NCBI GenBank assembly: GCA_024235715.1
Contig: JACKLW010000015.1
Span: 1 to 64,000, forward strand
Length of the DNA: 64,000 bases
Origin: Accumulibacter sp.
GTDB taxonomy: Bacteria; Pseudomonadota; Gammaproteobacteria; Burkholderiales; Rhodocyclaceae
Direction of reading: 5' to 3'
Position 1 is the first letter of the stretch. Each line of letters begins with the position of its first letter. The translations under genes were made by a program, and so were the position numbers. A model generated the notes under the pieces. That model did not search any database and was not told the origin of the DNA. It saw nothing but the letters and a program-made list of their open reading frames with translations. This document shows, in pieces, positions 43,743 through 52,467 of this stretch.

Positions 43743-44600
43743 CTAGCTTTGCCTGGCAGAAGCGTGCTCCCGGCTCTTGGCAAGCAGCGACCTGATCCAG
43801 TCGCGTTGCGCTCCGGCCCGGCGTTGCTCGGTCAGACGGTCGATGATCTGCTTGCGGATCTCGGCAAAGGGCGGCGTGCCGTTCGGGAGGATTTCATCGC
43901 AGCGCAGGACGTGCAGGCCGATCGGTGATTCCACGACCGTGCTGAGTTCGCGTTCGGCGAGCGCGAAGGCGAGCACATCGAGTTCCGGGTAGAGTTGCTG
44001 GCGCTTGACGATCCCCAACTGGCCACCTTCCATCGCGCTCGGGCAGTGCGAATGGCGTCGCGCGGCTGCGCCGAATTGTGTCGCAGTGTCCCGTTCCAGG
44101 GTGTCCCGCAGTGTTTCGAGTTGAGCCTCTGCCAGCGCTCTTTCATGGGCGTTGTCGAAGGTAATCAGGATGTGGCGCAGCCGGCGTGCTTCCGGTCGCT
44201 GAAATGCTTTCGGGTGCAGATGGTAGTAGATTTCGGCATCGACCGCGTTGACCGGGGCGACCGCCGACGCCACCTTGTCGAGCAGGGCCTCGACCAGCAG
44301 GTCACGTTCCACGGCCCTGGCCAGTTCCGCTTCGTCGAGGCCGATGCGCTGCAGTTCAGCGGCCAGATCCTGCCCGCTCGTGTAGCGCTGGCGTATCTCG
44401 TCCAGCCGCGTGCCCAGAGTGGCCTGCGGTACGACCACGGACGCTGCCTCGGCGCTGGCCAGCAGGTGCCGCTCTATGGTTTCCTGTTTCCTGGCAACCG
44501 CAAGCAGGCGCATGTGCTCGGCTTCGGAAAGCGCTTCGGGCGTCTTCTGGAAGAGTCCCAAGGAGAGTTTCAACTCAAGGTAGGGGTGAGGCATGGTCAT
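43743..44600 (-). CDS. nifM: Nitrogenase accessory prolyl isomerase NifM
   Basis: 285-aa protein needed for folding of the Fe protein NifH. A helical N-terminal half (about 1-130) is followed by a parvulin-type PpiC domain (about 135-255) with RLRHILITFDNAHERALAEA, CPSAMEGGQLGIV and VVESPIGLHVLRCDEI. ATG 44600 overlaps the nifZ stop (ATGA) and has AAGGAC upstream. Last gene of the nifV operon, converging on nifS. Confidence 0.92.
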   Translation of the reverse strand: MTMPHPYLELKLSLGLFQKTPEALSEAEHMRLLAVARKQETIERHLLASAEAASVVVPQATLGTRLDEIRQRYTSGQDLAAELQRIGLDEAELARAVERDLLVEALLDKVASAVAPVNAVDAEIYYHLHPKAFQRPEARRLRHILITFDNAHERALAEAQLETLRDTLERDTATQFGAAARRHSHCPSAMEGGQLGIVKRQQLYPELDVLAFALAERELSTVVESPIGLHVLRCDEILPNGTPPFAEIRKQIIDRLTEQRRAGAQRDWIRSLLAKSREHASARQS

Positions 44601-45073
44601 CGAGTGTCCTTTCCAGCCCGAGGCAATTCGGCCGGCCGTAGCGCATTCTCCCGAATCTGCAGGACCCGCCCCAGCAGCGTGTCGAAGTGGACGTGGTAGG
44701 CGGCGCCGCCCGGTGCATCGCGCACCACCTTGACGACCTCGCCAGTGGCGCCGGCCGTGACCAGCACCACACCGTCGATCGCCAGGCTCTTGGCGGCGCA
44801 AACACGTTCCCGAAACTCGAAGCGCGAGGGTGTCCACGGTTCCTCGGCGCCGATCAGTTCTTCCTCGCGGCAACCGACGGTCTTCGCTTCGTCGAGAAAG
44901 TTGACCGAGTAGATGATCTGGTCCTGCAGAAAGGTGCCGATATCGACCACGTAGCCAATGCTGCCGCGGCTGACCAGCGGTGCGCCGGCAGCAAGACCCG
45001 GGTAGGTGCCGTCATTGCGCACGTTGCGGGTCAGGCGCACTGGCTCGCCGTAGTCCCAGCGCGCACCCCTCAC
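44597..45073 (-). CDS. nifZ: Nitrogenase maturation protein NifZ
   Basis: 158-aa NifZ, which assists formation of the second P-cluster of MoFe protein. Signature: WDYGEPVRLTRNVRNDGTYPG and GSIGYVVDIGTFLQDQIIYS with VGCREEELI. A second, less conserved half (about 95-150) follows. GTG start at 45073 overlaps the nifW stop. Confidence 0.92.
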   Translation of the reverse strand: MRGARWDYGEPVRLTRNVRNDGTYPGLAAGAPLVSRGSIGYVVDIGTFLQDQIIYSVNFLDEAKTVGCREEELIGAEEPWTPSRFEFRERVCAAKSLAIDGVVLVTAGATGEVVKVVRDAPGGAAYHVHFDTLLGRVLQIRENALRPAELPRAGKDTR

Positions 45074-45411
45074 TGCTGCAAGACCTTGTCGAGCGGGACG
45101 AACGAGGTCGAGCCACCGTCCGCCCTGGCGACATGGTGAAACACGGAAAAGACCTTCTCGGTGAGCGCGTCGGAAGCGACGAAATCCTGATACGCACGTG
45201 CCAGCCACGAGCGGTAGACAGCGCGGGCAGCCTCCTCGTCGTCCGGCAGTTCGGCGGCTTGCCTGGACAGATAGTCGTGAAAACGTTGCAGGATGTGCAG
45301 GCGGTTCACCTGTACCACGCCTGGGTCATAGGGGATGTCGAAGTACTCGAGAAAGTCCTCGGCCGAGTTCAGGTCGGCCAGGGCATCGGCGAGGGTCAGG
45401 GGGTCATTCAT
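45070..45411 (-). CDS. nifW: Nitrogenase-stabilising protein NifW
   Basis: 113-aa helical protein that protects or stabilises MoFe protein. Features: LADLNSAEDFLEYFDIPYDPGVVQVNRLHIL-type core (AEDFLEYFDI, about 17-26; VVQVNRLHILQRFHDYL) and an aromatic C-terminal helix. GAGGTGA precedes ATG 45411. Confidence 0.92.
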   Translation of the reverse strand: MNDPLTLADALADLNSAEDFLEYFDIPYDPGVVQVNRLHILQRFHDYLSRQAAELPDDEEAARAVYRSWLARAYQDFVASDALTEKVFSVFHHVARADGGSTSFVPLDKVLQQ

Positions 45412-45421
45412 CGGGGTCACC

Positions 45422-45976
45422 TCAGGCTTGGGTAGGGGTGAGAGGGTTAAGAGCGGTGAGAGGGTTGACTGCGCGTTCTTCGTCTTCCTCGAAGGCGTCG
45501 ACGACTGCCAGAAGCCTGGTGGCGCCGAACTGGTCGCGATGGTCGAGCGCGGCAAGCTTGCGCAGCCGATCACGCGCTGCGGCGCTACGCCCCAGGCGGA
45601 GCAGGACAACGCTCGCGGCCTTGAGTGCCAGCAGGTAGAAGCGCAACAGGCCGAACGAGTTGGCGGCAGCCGGACCGAGGCAGGTCTCGTCGAGCGCACG
45701 CCAATCGGGCGGCAGGCTCAGATGGCGGCCGGCAAGCTGCATCGCGCGTTCGGCGACCAGCAGCGCTTCTTCGAGACGGTGCTGGTAGAAGTAGTAGCGA
45801 TAGAGGCCAACCAGTACCGTGAGGCTGTCGGGAACCAGCAGGTAGGCACGCAGGAGGGCCATTTCGGCGCCCGCTTTTCCGTAATCGCGTGCCGCCAGAG
45901 CAAGCAGCCCTTCGGCTGCGGGGGGCAGCGGCTCTTCGAAATACAGCGTGCAGTGGGAAAAGTCGAGCAGGTCCAT
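45422..45976 (-). CDS. nif-associated TPR-like helical protein
   Basis: 184-aa helical-repeat protein located between cysE and nifW. Pairs of helices such as LLALAARDYGKAGAEMALLR, YFYQHRLEEALLVAERAMQLA and LLRLGRSAAARDRLRKLAALD suggest tetratricopeptide-like repeats. Similar small proteins are known at this place in other nif clusters, but I know no assigned function. It probably mediates protein contacts in MoFe maturation. Downstream gap to nifW is 10 bp. Confidence 0.7.
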   Translation of the reverse strand: MDLLDFSHCTLYFEEPLPPAAEGLLALAARDYGKAGAEMALLRAYLLVPDSLTVLVGLYRYYFYQHRLEEALLVAERAMQLAGRHLSLPPDWRALDETCLGPAAANSFGLLRFYLLALKAASVVLLRLGRSAAARDRLRKLAALDHRDQFGATRLLAVVDAFEEDEERAVNPLTALNPLTPTQA

Positions 45977-45983
45977 GGGCGTC

Positions 45984-46760
45984 TCAGCGCCTCGATTGGT
46001 GTTCGCAGCACAGATCTCCAGCAGAACAGCTGCCGCATTGGCCGCTGCGCCCGGCTGGCGGTGGTTCGTGGCGCAATTCGGCGAGTTCTCGTTCCAGTGA
46101 TTCGATGCGCTCGACAAGGCAGGCGATTGACCTGGCGACCGGGTCGGGCAACAGGCTGTGATCGAGATCGATGCCGTTCGCGGGCCGCCGTTCGCTGCCG
46201 CGCGCGGCGACCACCCTGCCGGGCACGCCGACGACCGTGCAGTCTGCCGGAACGTCCTTGACGACCACCGAATTGGCGCCGACGCGAACCCGCTCGCCGA
46301 TGACGATCGGGCCGAGAATCTTCGCGCCGGCACCGACCACGATCCCGCTGGCCAGCCTCGGGTGGCGCCTGCCCTTGTTCCACGAAGTGCCACCGAGCGT
46401 CACGCCGTGGTAGAGCGTGACGTCGTCGCCGACTCTGGCGGTCTCGCCGATCACCACCCCGGCGCCGTGGTCGATGAACATGCGCCGGCCAATGCTCGCG
46501 CCGGGGTGGATGTCGATGTTGGTCAGCGTCCGCCCGGCGAACGACAGCACGCGGGCGGTGAAGCGCCAGCCGGATCGCCACAGGCGGTGTGACATCCGGT
46601 GCGCCAGCAGGGCGTGCACGCCGGGGTAGGTGGCGAGCACTTCGAGCTTCGAGCGGGCCGCGGGGTCGCGCTGGAAGACGCAGGCGAGGTCTTCCCTGAG
46701 AATCGTCCACAGGCCGGGTGCGGGAGCGCCGGCGACGGTCATGCCCAGTGCGTCAGACAT
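45984..46760 (-). CDS. cysE: Serine O-acetyltransferase, nif-linked CysE
   Basis: 258-aa left-handed beta-helix enzyme making O-acetylserine, which raises cysteine supply for NifS. The hexapeptide region spans about 80-190, with the catalytic His in the [19 protein letters not shown] and LYHGVTLGG motifs. N-terminal helices ([20 protein letters not shown]) match short epsilon-type SATs. A C-terminal Cys-rich tail ([11 protein letters not shown]) is unusual and could bind metal. It overlaps nifV by 8 bp. Confidence 0.9.
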   Translation of the reverse strand: MSDALGMTVAGAPAPGLWTILREDLACVFQRDPAARSKLEVLATYPGVHALLAHRMSHRLWRSGWRFTARVLSFAGRTLTNIDIHPGASIGRRMFIDHGAGVVIGETARVGDDVTLYHGVTLGGTSWNKGRRHPRLASGIVVGAGAKILGPIVIGERVRVGANSVVVKDVPADCTVVGVPGRVVAARGSERRPANGIDLDHSLLPDPVARSIACLVERIESLERELAELRHEPPPAGRSGQCGSCSAGDLCCEHQSRR

Positions 46761-47892
46761 GCCCGGCGTTCCTGGTCGAACGCAGAAGAAGCTGCAGGTC
46801 AGCCGCTTCCGGGGCATGCTTGTTGCTTGCCACAAAACCGCGAATGCGTGGCAGGAGCGCCTGTGCTTCGCTTTCGTCGAGTGTGATGCCGAGGCCCGCA
46901 CAGACCGCCAGGACCGCCCGCGAGCCCGAATGCTTGCCGAGTACGATGCGGTGTGTCTGGCCGACCTCCTGCGGGTCGAAGCCCTGATAGTTGTCCGGAT
47001 GCTTGAGCAGACCGTCCACGTGGGTGCCCGCCTCGTGCGTGAAGACGCCGGCGCCGACGACGCTTTTTTGCCAGGCGACGGCCCGGCCCGAGGCGCTGGC
47101 AACCAGGCTGGAGAGGGCAGGGAATCCCCTGAGATCAACGCCCGTTTCAATGCCGTAAAGCTTTTTCAGGCCCAACACCACCTCCTCGAGCGGTGCGTTG
47201 CCGGCGCGTTCGCCGAGGCCGTTTACCGTCGTATTGACGTGCGTCGCACCGGCGCTGCAGGCGGCCAGCGTATTGGCCGTGGCCAGGCCCAGATCGTCGT
47301 GCGCGTGCATTTCGATTTCCAGCCCGCTGCTGCGGCGCAGGGCGCTGATCAGTGCGAAGGCGGCAAAGGGTTCGAGCACGCCCAGAGTGTCGGCTATGCG
47401 CAGGCGGCGGGCACCGGCGCGCTCGGCAGTTTCGGCCAGCGCGCAGAGGAAGGCCGTGTCGGCACGCGAGGCATCCTCGCAGCCGATGCACACTTCCAGC
47501 CCGAGGCCGAGCGCGGCAGTAACGAAGCCCGGCAGCTCGCGCAGGAGCCAGGCGCGGTCCCGGCCGAGTTTGTGGGCCAGGTGCTGGTCGGAGGCGGGTA
47601 GCGAAATGTCGACCAGGTGCACGCCGAGATCGGCGCAGGCGGCGATGTCGGCAGCGCGCATGCGGCTCCAGACCATCAGCCGTGGCGCCAGGCGCAGTTC
47701 CGCCACCGCGCGTATCGAGTCGCGCTCTTCCTCGCCCATCGCCGGGATGCCGATTTCCAGTTCGGGCACGCCGATCGCTGCCAGCTGGCGCGCGATCTGC
47801 AGCTTCTCCGTCAGCGAGAAGGCGACGCCGGCCGACTGTTCGCCGTCGCGCAGGGTGGTGTCGTTGATGTTCGCAAAGGGCGGGTGGTTCAC
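46753..47892 (-). CDS. nifV: Homocitrate synthase NifV
   Basis: 379-aa DRE-TIM enzyme condensing acetyl-CoA and 2-oxoglutarate to homocitrate, the organic ligand of FeMo-co. Motifs: [17 protein letters not shown] (about 10-26), [13 protein letters not shown] with metal-binding His residues, [19 protein letters not shown] and [12 protein letters not shown] start at 47892 preceded by GAGGAG. First gene of the minus-strand nif operon. Confidence 0.95.
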   Translation of the reverse strand: MNHPPFANINDTTLRDGEQSAGVAFSLTEKLQIARQLAAIGVPELEIGIPAMGEEERDSIRAVAELRLAPRLMVWSRMRAADIAACADLGVHLVDISLPASDQHLAHKLGRDRAWLLRELPGFVTAALGLGLEVCIGCEDASRADTAFLCALAETAERAGARRLRIADTLGVLEPFAAFALISALRRSSGLEIEMHAHDDLGLATANTLAACSAGATHVNTTVNGLGERAGNAPLEEVVLGLKKLYGIETGVDLRGFPALSSLVASASGRAVAWQKSVVGAGVFTHEAGTHVDGLLKHPDNYQGFDPQEVGQTHRIVLGKHSGSRAVLAVCAGLGITLDESEAQALLPRIRGFVASNKHAPEAADLQLLLRSTRNAGHV

Positions 47893-47915
47893 GGCAATCT
47901 CCTCGCTCTCACTGA

Positions 47916-47931
47916 AGCAAGGCTGGTGCCA
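47916..47931 (-). promoter_or_regulatory. Sigma-54 promoter of nifV-cysE-nifWZM
   Basis: On the minus strand TGGCAC-CAGCC-TTGCT matches the consensus with GG-N10-GC, 23 bp upstream of the GTG start. Confidence 0.9.
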
Positions 47932-47994
47932 GCACGTAAGCCACTGAACACTATGGAAGTTGTGTCCTGGCTCAGCGCGGAATGTGCGGTTTCA

Positions 47995-48010
47995 TGTCGC
48001 AAAGCCGACA
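47995..48010. promoter_or_regulatory. NifA upstream activator sequence (nifV operon)
   Basis: TGTCGCAAAGCCGACA, TGT-N10-ACA, about 64 bp upstream of the promoter on the minus strand. Confidence 0.85.
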
Positions 48011-48086
48011 AGCTGCCGGTCGATGGATGCGAGGGCCCGCCGCCCGCCTGACAATGTTCGGCCATGACCGACGAGGTCGCAGAGGT

Positions 48087-48122
48087 CCAAGAGCTCCAAG
48101 AGCTCCAAGAGCTCCAAGAGCT
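48087..48122. repeat. 9-bp tandem repeat, four units
   Basis: CCAAGAGCT is repeated four times without error, with a degenerate unit on each side. On the plus strand it would encode Gln-Glu-Leu repeats in a 48-codon frame from ATG 48064, which has no ribosome site. It lies between the nifV control region and the AttH-like gene and is a likely length-variable locus. Confidence 0.8.
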
Positions 48123-48185
48123 CGAAGAGAGCGCTGTGGACCCATGTGCTGCGGCAGCCGGGGCGGTGCCGACCTGCTTTATGCG

Positions 48186-49262
48186 CTACAACTGCAGGGG
48201 ATCGGCGTAGCCGGTCATCTCCAGGTAGCCACGGCCGCGGAGGCCTCCCTCGACATGCACCAGCCCCTCCCAGTAGACCACCGGCGCCGGCCGAAGGGTC
48301 GACAGCTCCTGGTCGTCAAGCACCGGGGCCGTACGCAGGGTCAGCTCGCCGAGGCGGATCTCGATTTCCACCGGGTAGCTCGCGCCGCTGTGCGGCGACG
48401 ACCAGTTGCGGACCGGCGTGAAGCCGATTTCGCCGGCAGCGAACTGGCGCAGGCGACCGTCGGCGTCGCGCCAGGCGGCGTGCGCGAAGAGCGTCGCGCC
48501 GTGCGCATCGCGCATGCGGAAGGCCATCAGCGCGCCGCCGTCGTCGAGGTTGATGCCGACCCAGTCCCAGCCGACGGCGTCACCGTCGAGGATCGCCGTC
48601 GACCATTCGTGATCGAACCATGCCCGGCCGCTGGCGGCCTGGCGCTTGCCGTCGAGGACCAGCGCGCCGGCGACCTGCAGCTGCGGCCAGCTGACGTAGT
48701 AGCTCGCCAGTTGTGGCGCGTGCCCCTTGCGTGAATAGCCACCCTCGCCCTGCAGCAGCAGCGCCTGCGACGGCGTCAGGGTGAAGTCGTAGGAGAACTG
48801 CGCGCTCTGCATCTGCAGCCTGAGCACCTCGCCGCTGCCGCGGTCCTCGCGGAACATCCGCCAGCCGCCGATGTGTACGTCAATGTCGGTTTCCGAGAAG
48901 CCGGCGCCGAGATTGGCGCGCGCGGCGCGTTCGGCGTGGCGCAGGCGGTCACCGGGAACGGTCAGTGCGGCGTGCGCGAAGAGGATCTGGCGCGCGGCAA
49001 GCGGTGACTGAAGGGCTTCGGCAGTGCCCGGTCGGCTCCGGAAAAAGGTCAGCTGAAAGCCGATGTCGGCCTGCGGGGAATCGAGTGCGCCGGTGACATA
49101 CCACCACTCGGTGCGGAACTCCGGGTGCGCGCCGTGGTCGCGCGGGAACGCCAGTTCGACGCCGGGGACTGCCGGAGGGTAGGCGATCGCCGCCCGGGTC
49201 TCTGCCGCCGGCGTCAGCGTCGGCAGCAGCAGCGGTGCGCAAAGGAAGCTTCGTCGTCGCAT
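48186..49262 (-). CDS. AttH-like lipocalin/CrtC-fold secreted protein
   Basis: 358-aa protein of the AttH/carotenoid 1,2-hydratase (CrtC-like) fold. A short leader (RRRSFLCAPLLLPTLTPAA) suggests export. Family motifs: FPRDHGAHPEFRTEWWYVTG (about 40-59), GRAWFDHEWSTAILDGDAVG and WDWVGINLDDGGALMAFRMR. It is the last gene of a transport operon with an FtsX-type permease and ATPase, the arrangement of att-type loci. Cargo or ligand unknown. Confidence 0.82.
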   Translation of the reverse strand: MRRRSFLCAPLLLPTLTPAAETRAAIAYPPAVPGVELAFPRDHGAHPEFRTEWWYVTGALDSPQADIGFQLTFFRSRPGTAEALQSPLAARQILFAHAALTVPGDRLRHAERAARANLGAGFSETDIDVHIGGWRMFREDRGSGEVLRLQMQSAQFSYDFTLTPSQALLLQGEGGYSRKGHAPQLASYYVSWPQLQVAGALVLDGKRQAASGRAWFDHEWSTAILDGDAVGWDWVGINLDDGGALMAFRMRDAHGATLFAHAAWRDADGRLRQFAAGEIGFTPVRNWSSPHSGASYPVEIEIRLGELTLRTAPVLDDQELSTLRPAPVVYWEGLVHVEGGLRGRGYLEMTGYADPLQL

Positions 49263-49276
49263 CGATTCCGTCTCGC

Positions 49277-51805
49277 CTACTGGGCACTGGCCAGGACCTG
49301 CGCCACCGGCAGTCGGGTCGCCTGGCGCGCCGCGTAGTGGCTGGCGACGACCGCCGCCGCCAGCGTGAGCAGCGCGCCGGCGAGCACCGCCGTCCACGGG
49401 ATGTCCAGCGACATGCGCCAGTGAAAGGCCTGTGGATTGACGACGTGCGTCAGGATGGCACCGATCGCGACGCCGCAGGCGAGACCGATCAGCAGGCCGA
49501 CGACGGCGATCAGCGCGCCTTCGAGCATCACCGCACGGCTCAGCATGCGACGATCGAAACCCAGCGCGCCGAGCGTCGCCAGTTCGCGGGCGCGCAGCCA
49601 GACGCTGGCGGCCAGCGTCACCGCCAGCCCGAACAGGCCGATCAGCATCGCCGCCGCTTCGAGGGCGTAGGTGACGGCGAAGCTCTTGTCGAAGATCGAC
49701 AGGCTCAACTGGCGGATCGCCGCGCTGTCGGCCACCTCCAGGCCGTAGCGCGTCGACCAGGGTGCCAGCCAGGCGTCGGCCGCAGTCTCCTTTCCGGGCA
49801 GCGGCCACAGCGCCAGGTCGGTCGGCTGGAAGTCGCCGCCGAGTTGCAGGTAGTCGTCGCGGCTGATGGCGATGGCGCCGAACTGCCTGGCGTAGTCGCG
49901 CCAGACGCCGCCGATGAAGACCTCGACCGTGCGTCCGAGCAGCGGCAGCTGCAGCGTCTGGCCGGGCGCCAGCCGGTAGATTTCGGCCATCGGCTCGCTG
50001 ATCCAGACCACGGGCATGTCGGCCGGCGGCTCCAGCAGCGGGCCGGTGAACGGCAGTCTTGCCGCCGGGTTGCGGCGCTCGAGTTCACGCACCAGCAGCG
50101 CCACCTTGGGTCGCTGCGGATCGATGGTCAGTGCCTCGTTGGCCATTCGCTCGATCCTGGCGAAGGGCGCGTCGGGCTGTTGCAGCGCGGCGAGCAGTTC
50201 CTGGGGCAGGGGCGTGGCCTTGCTGCGCAGGTAGAGCGGCGCCGGGAGCACGTGATCGAGCCAGTGGTCCACGGCGACGCGAAAGCTGGAGACCATGATC
50301 ACCATGCTGGCGGTCAGCGCGAAGCTGACGATCAGTCCGCTCGCCGCGACCTGCGCCATCAACGGCGCCTGCGCGACGTTCTGCAGTGCAATGCGCTGTG
50401 GCGCCGGCAGCGGCCGTTCGCTGAGCCAGCCGAAGACCAGCTGCGTGAGCAGCGGCGCGCTGGCGATGCCGACGACCAGCACCAGCGCGATCGCGGCATA
50501 GCCGCCGATCGGCAGTTCCCGCAGCGGCGGCAGCTGCGTCAGTGCGAATGCCGCCGGGGCCAGCAGCAGTGGCAGCAGCGGCAGCCTGCTGCGTGCCGTT
50601 TCGCCGGCGGCAGGGCCTTGCGCAAAGCCGGTCTTCAGCGCCTGCGCCAGCGGTTGCATTCGATTCAGATACGCCGGGTAGCAGGCGCCGGCCAGGCTGG
50701 CCAGGCAGCCAAGGGCCAGGAAGACCAGCGCCGGCACCAGCGCCGGCACGATCAGCGGGGCGCTGCCCGAAAAGTAGCCACCGCCGAGATCGCCGCCGAG
50801 TACATGCGTGAAGGCGACGGCCAGGGCGTAGCCGAGCGCCAGTCCGAGCATCGCGCCCGGCGCGCCGATCGCCAGCCCCTCGAGCAGAACCTGCAGCAGG
50901 CGCATCCGCGGTGACAGGCCGAGCACGCCGAGCAGGGCGAACTGCGTCGAGCGCTGCGCAACGGCAGTCAGTTGCGTGGCGAAGACCAGGAAGGCACCGG
51001 TCAGCAGGGCCACCAGGGCCAGCACGTTGAGGTTCACCCGATAGGCGCGCGACAGGTTGGAGACGCGCGCGCTGTCGTCCTCGGCGGCCCGCACCAGCAG
51101 GCCCGCCGGCAGCCGCTGCGCGAGCCCGCTGCGCCAGCTCTCCAGGTCCGTGTCCGGCGCCAGGCGAACCCGCCCCTCGCTCACCGCGTCGGCCGGGCCG
51201 AAGTGCTCCTGCACCCAGGCGATGTCGGCGACCAGCAGCAACTCGTCGGGGCGGGCAGCAGGCAGGTCGCCGGCTATCGTCGTGCGCCACTGCTGTGCAC
51301 CGCGGACCAGTGTCAGCGTCGCGCCGGCGCGCAGGCCGAGCTGCCCGAGCAGCGCCGGCGAGGCGTAGATGCCGCCGGCGAGGATGTTGCCCGTCGCAGC
51401 CTGCGGGTCCTGGCGCGGCAGCAGCTTCGGCATCACCGCCGCGGCGCTGAACAGGTCGAGTCCGATCAGCGTCACCGGGGTGCGCGCATTGTCGATGCGG
51501 ACGCGGGTTTCGATCACCGCGGCGACGACCAGGACTGCCGGGTCGCGCGCAATCTCGTTGAGCGTCGCCAGCGGCACGCTGCCGGCGCTGTCGCGGGCGG
51601 CGATCACCGCGTCGGGATCGCCCTGAACGCTTTTCATGGCCCTCGCGAAGTCGGCCAGCGCGGCGTCGTTGATCAGGTGGATCGCATAGCCGAGGGCCAC
51701 GCCAAGGGCGATGGCCAGCATCGACAGCAGCGTCGCCGCGCGACGGCTGCGGAACTGCGCGCGGATAAGCCACCAGGAGAGCGTCTGCCGGCACCGGGCG
51801 CTCAT
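49277..51805 (-). CDS. FtsX-type ABC permease
   Basis: 842-aa permease with an MacB/FtsX architecture duplicated in one chain. The first helix (about 22-42, LSMLAIALGVALGYAIHLIN) is followed by a large periplasmic domain. Groups of helices occur at about 255-375 and 430-460, and a second FtsX core (about 710-830) ends AARQATRLPVAQVLASAQ. Overlaps the ATPase gene by ATGA. Likely works on lipoprotein or lipid-linked substrates with the AttH-like protein. Confidence 0.85.
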   Translation of the reverse strand: MSARCRQTLSWWLIRAQFRSRRAATLLSMLAIALGVALGYAIHLINDAALADFARAMKSVQGDPDAVIAARDSAGSVPLATLNEIARDPAVLVVAAVIETRVRIDNARTPVTLIGLDLFSAAAVMPKLLPRQDPQAATGNILAGGIYASPALLGQLGLRAGATLTLVRGAQQWRTTIAGDLPAARPDELLLVADIAWVQEHFGPADAVSEGRVRLAPDTDLESWRSGLAQRLPAGLLVRAAEDDSARVSNLSRAYRVNLNVLALVALLTGAFLVFATQLTAVAQRSTQFALLGVLGLSPRMRLLQVLLEGLAIGAPGAMLGLALGYALAVAFTHVLGGDLGGGYFSGSAPLIVPALVPALVFLALGCLASLAGACYPAYLNRMQPLAQALKTGFAQGPAAGETARSRLPLLPLLLAPAAFALTQLPPLRELPIGGYAAIALVLVVGIASAPLLTQLVFGWLSERPLPAPQRIALQNVAQAPLMAQVAASGLIVSFALTASMVIMVSSFRVAVDHWLDHVLPAPLYLRSKATPLPQELLAALQQPDAPFARIERMANEALTIDPQRPKVALLVRELERRNPAARLPFTGPLLEPPADMPVVWISEPMAEIYRLAPGQTLQLPLLGRTVEVFIGGVWRDYARQFGAIAISRDDYLQLGGDFQPTDLALWPLPGKETAADAWLAPWSTRYGLEVADSAAIRQLSLSIFDKSFAVTYALEAAAMLIGLFGLAVTLAASVWLRARELATLGALGFDRRMLSRAVMLEGALIAVVGLLIGLACGVAIGAILTHVVNPQAFHWRMSLDIPWTAVLAGALLTLAAAVVASHYAARQATRLPVAQVLASAQ

Positions 51806-52464
51806 CGCAGCCCGTCCGGGGTCAGCGTCAGCGTGCGGTCGCAGCACTGCGCGACGTGCTGCGAGTGGGTCACCACGAGCGCGCTGGTTTGCTGTTCGCG
51901 GACGCGTTCGAGGAGCAGCGCGAGGACCTCGTCGGCGGTGCGTGGATCGAGGTTGCCGGTCGGCTCGTCGGCGAGAATCAGCGCCGGACGGTGTACCAGT
52001 GCGCGGGCGATGGCCACGCGCTGCAACTCGCCGCCGGAGAGCGAAGCCGGCCAGCGCGGACCGAAGCCGGCCAGGCCGACGCCGTCGAGCAGTGCCTGCG
52101 TGCGCGCCGGGTGCTCGCTGGTGGGGATGCCGCAGAGCAGCAGCGGCACGCCGATGTTCTGCGCGACGGTCAGGGTCGGCAGCACGTGAAAGGCCTGGAA
52201 GACGAAGCCGATGCTGCGCGCGCGCAGCGCCGCCCTGGCGCTCTCGTCGAGGCGGACGATGTCGAGCGCCTGCGGCCCGATGGCGATCGAGCCGCTGTCG
52301 GCGGTCTCGAGTCCGGCGATGCAGTTGAGCAGGGTGCTCTTGCCGACGCCCGATTCGCCGACCAGGGCGACGATTTCGCCGGCGGCGACGGAAAAGTCAA
52401 GGGCGCTGAACAGCGGCCGGCGGGCTCTGCGGTGACGCTTGGCGAGGTCGGTGACCGTGAGCAC
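51802..52464 (-). CDS. ABC transporter ATPase of the FtsX-type system
   Basis: 220-aa LolD/MacB-type ATPase: Walker A GESGVGKST (about 37-45), signature LSGGELQRVAIARAL, Walker B LILADEPTGNLD, H-loop VVTHSQHVA. GTG start at 52464, 3 bp from the upstream HD-GYP stop. Partner of the permease encoded next. Confidence 0.88.
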   Translation of the reverse strand: MLTVTDLAKRHRRARRPLFSALDFSVAAGEIVALVGESGVGKSTLLNCIAGLETADSGSIAIGPQALDIVRLDESARAALRARSIGFVFQAFHVLPTLTVAQNIGVPLLLCGIPTSEHPARTQALLDGVGLAGFGPRWPASLSGGELQRVAIARALVHRPALILADEPTGNLDPRTADEVLALLLERVREQQTSALVVTHSQHVAQCCDRTLTLTPDGLR

Positions 52465-52467
52465 GGG

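Noticed and set aside
48064..48210. Plus-strand 48-codon ORF with Gln-Glu-Leu repeats
   Set aside because: No ribosome site, and it overlaps the end of the AttH-like gene; the coding look comes from the 9-bp tandem repeat.
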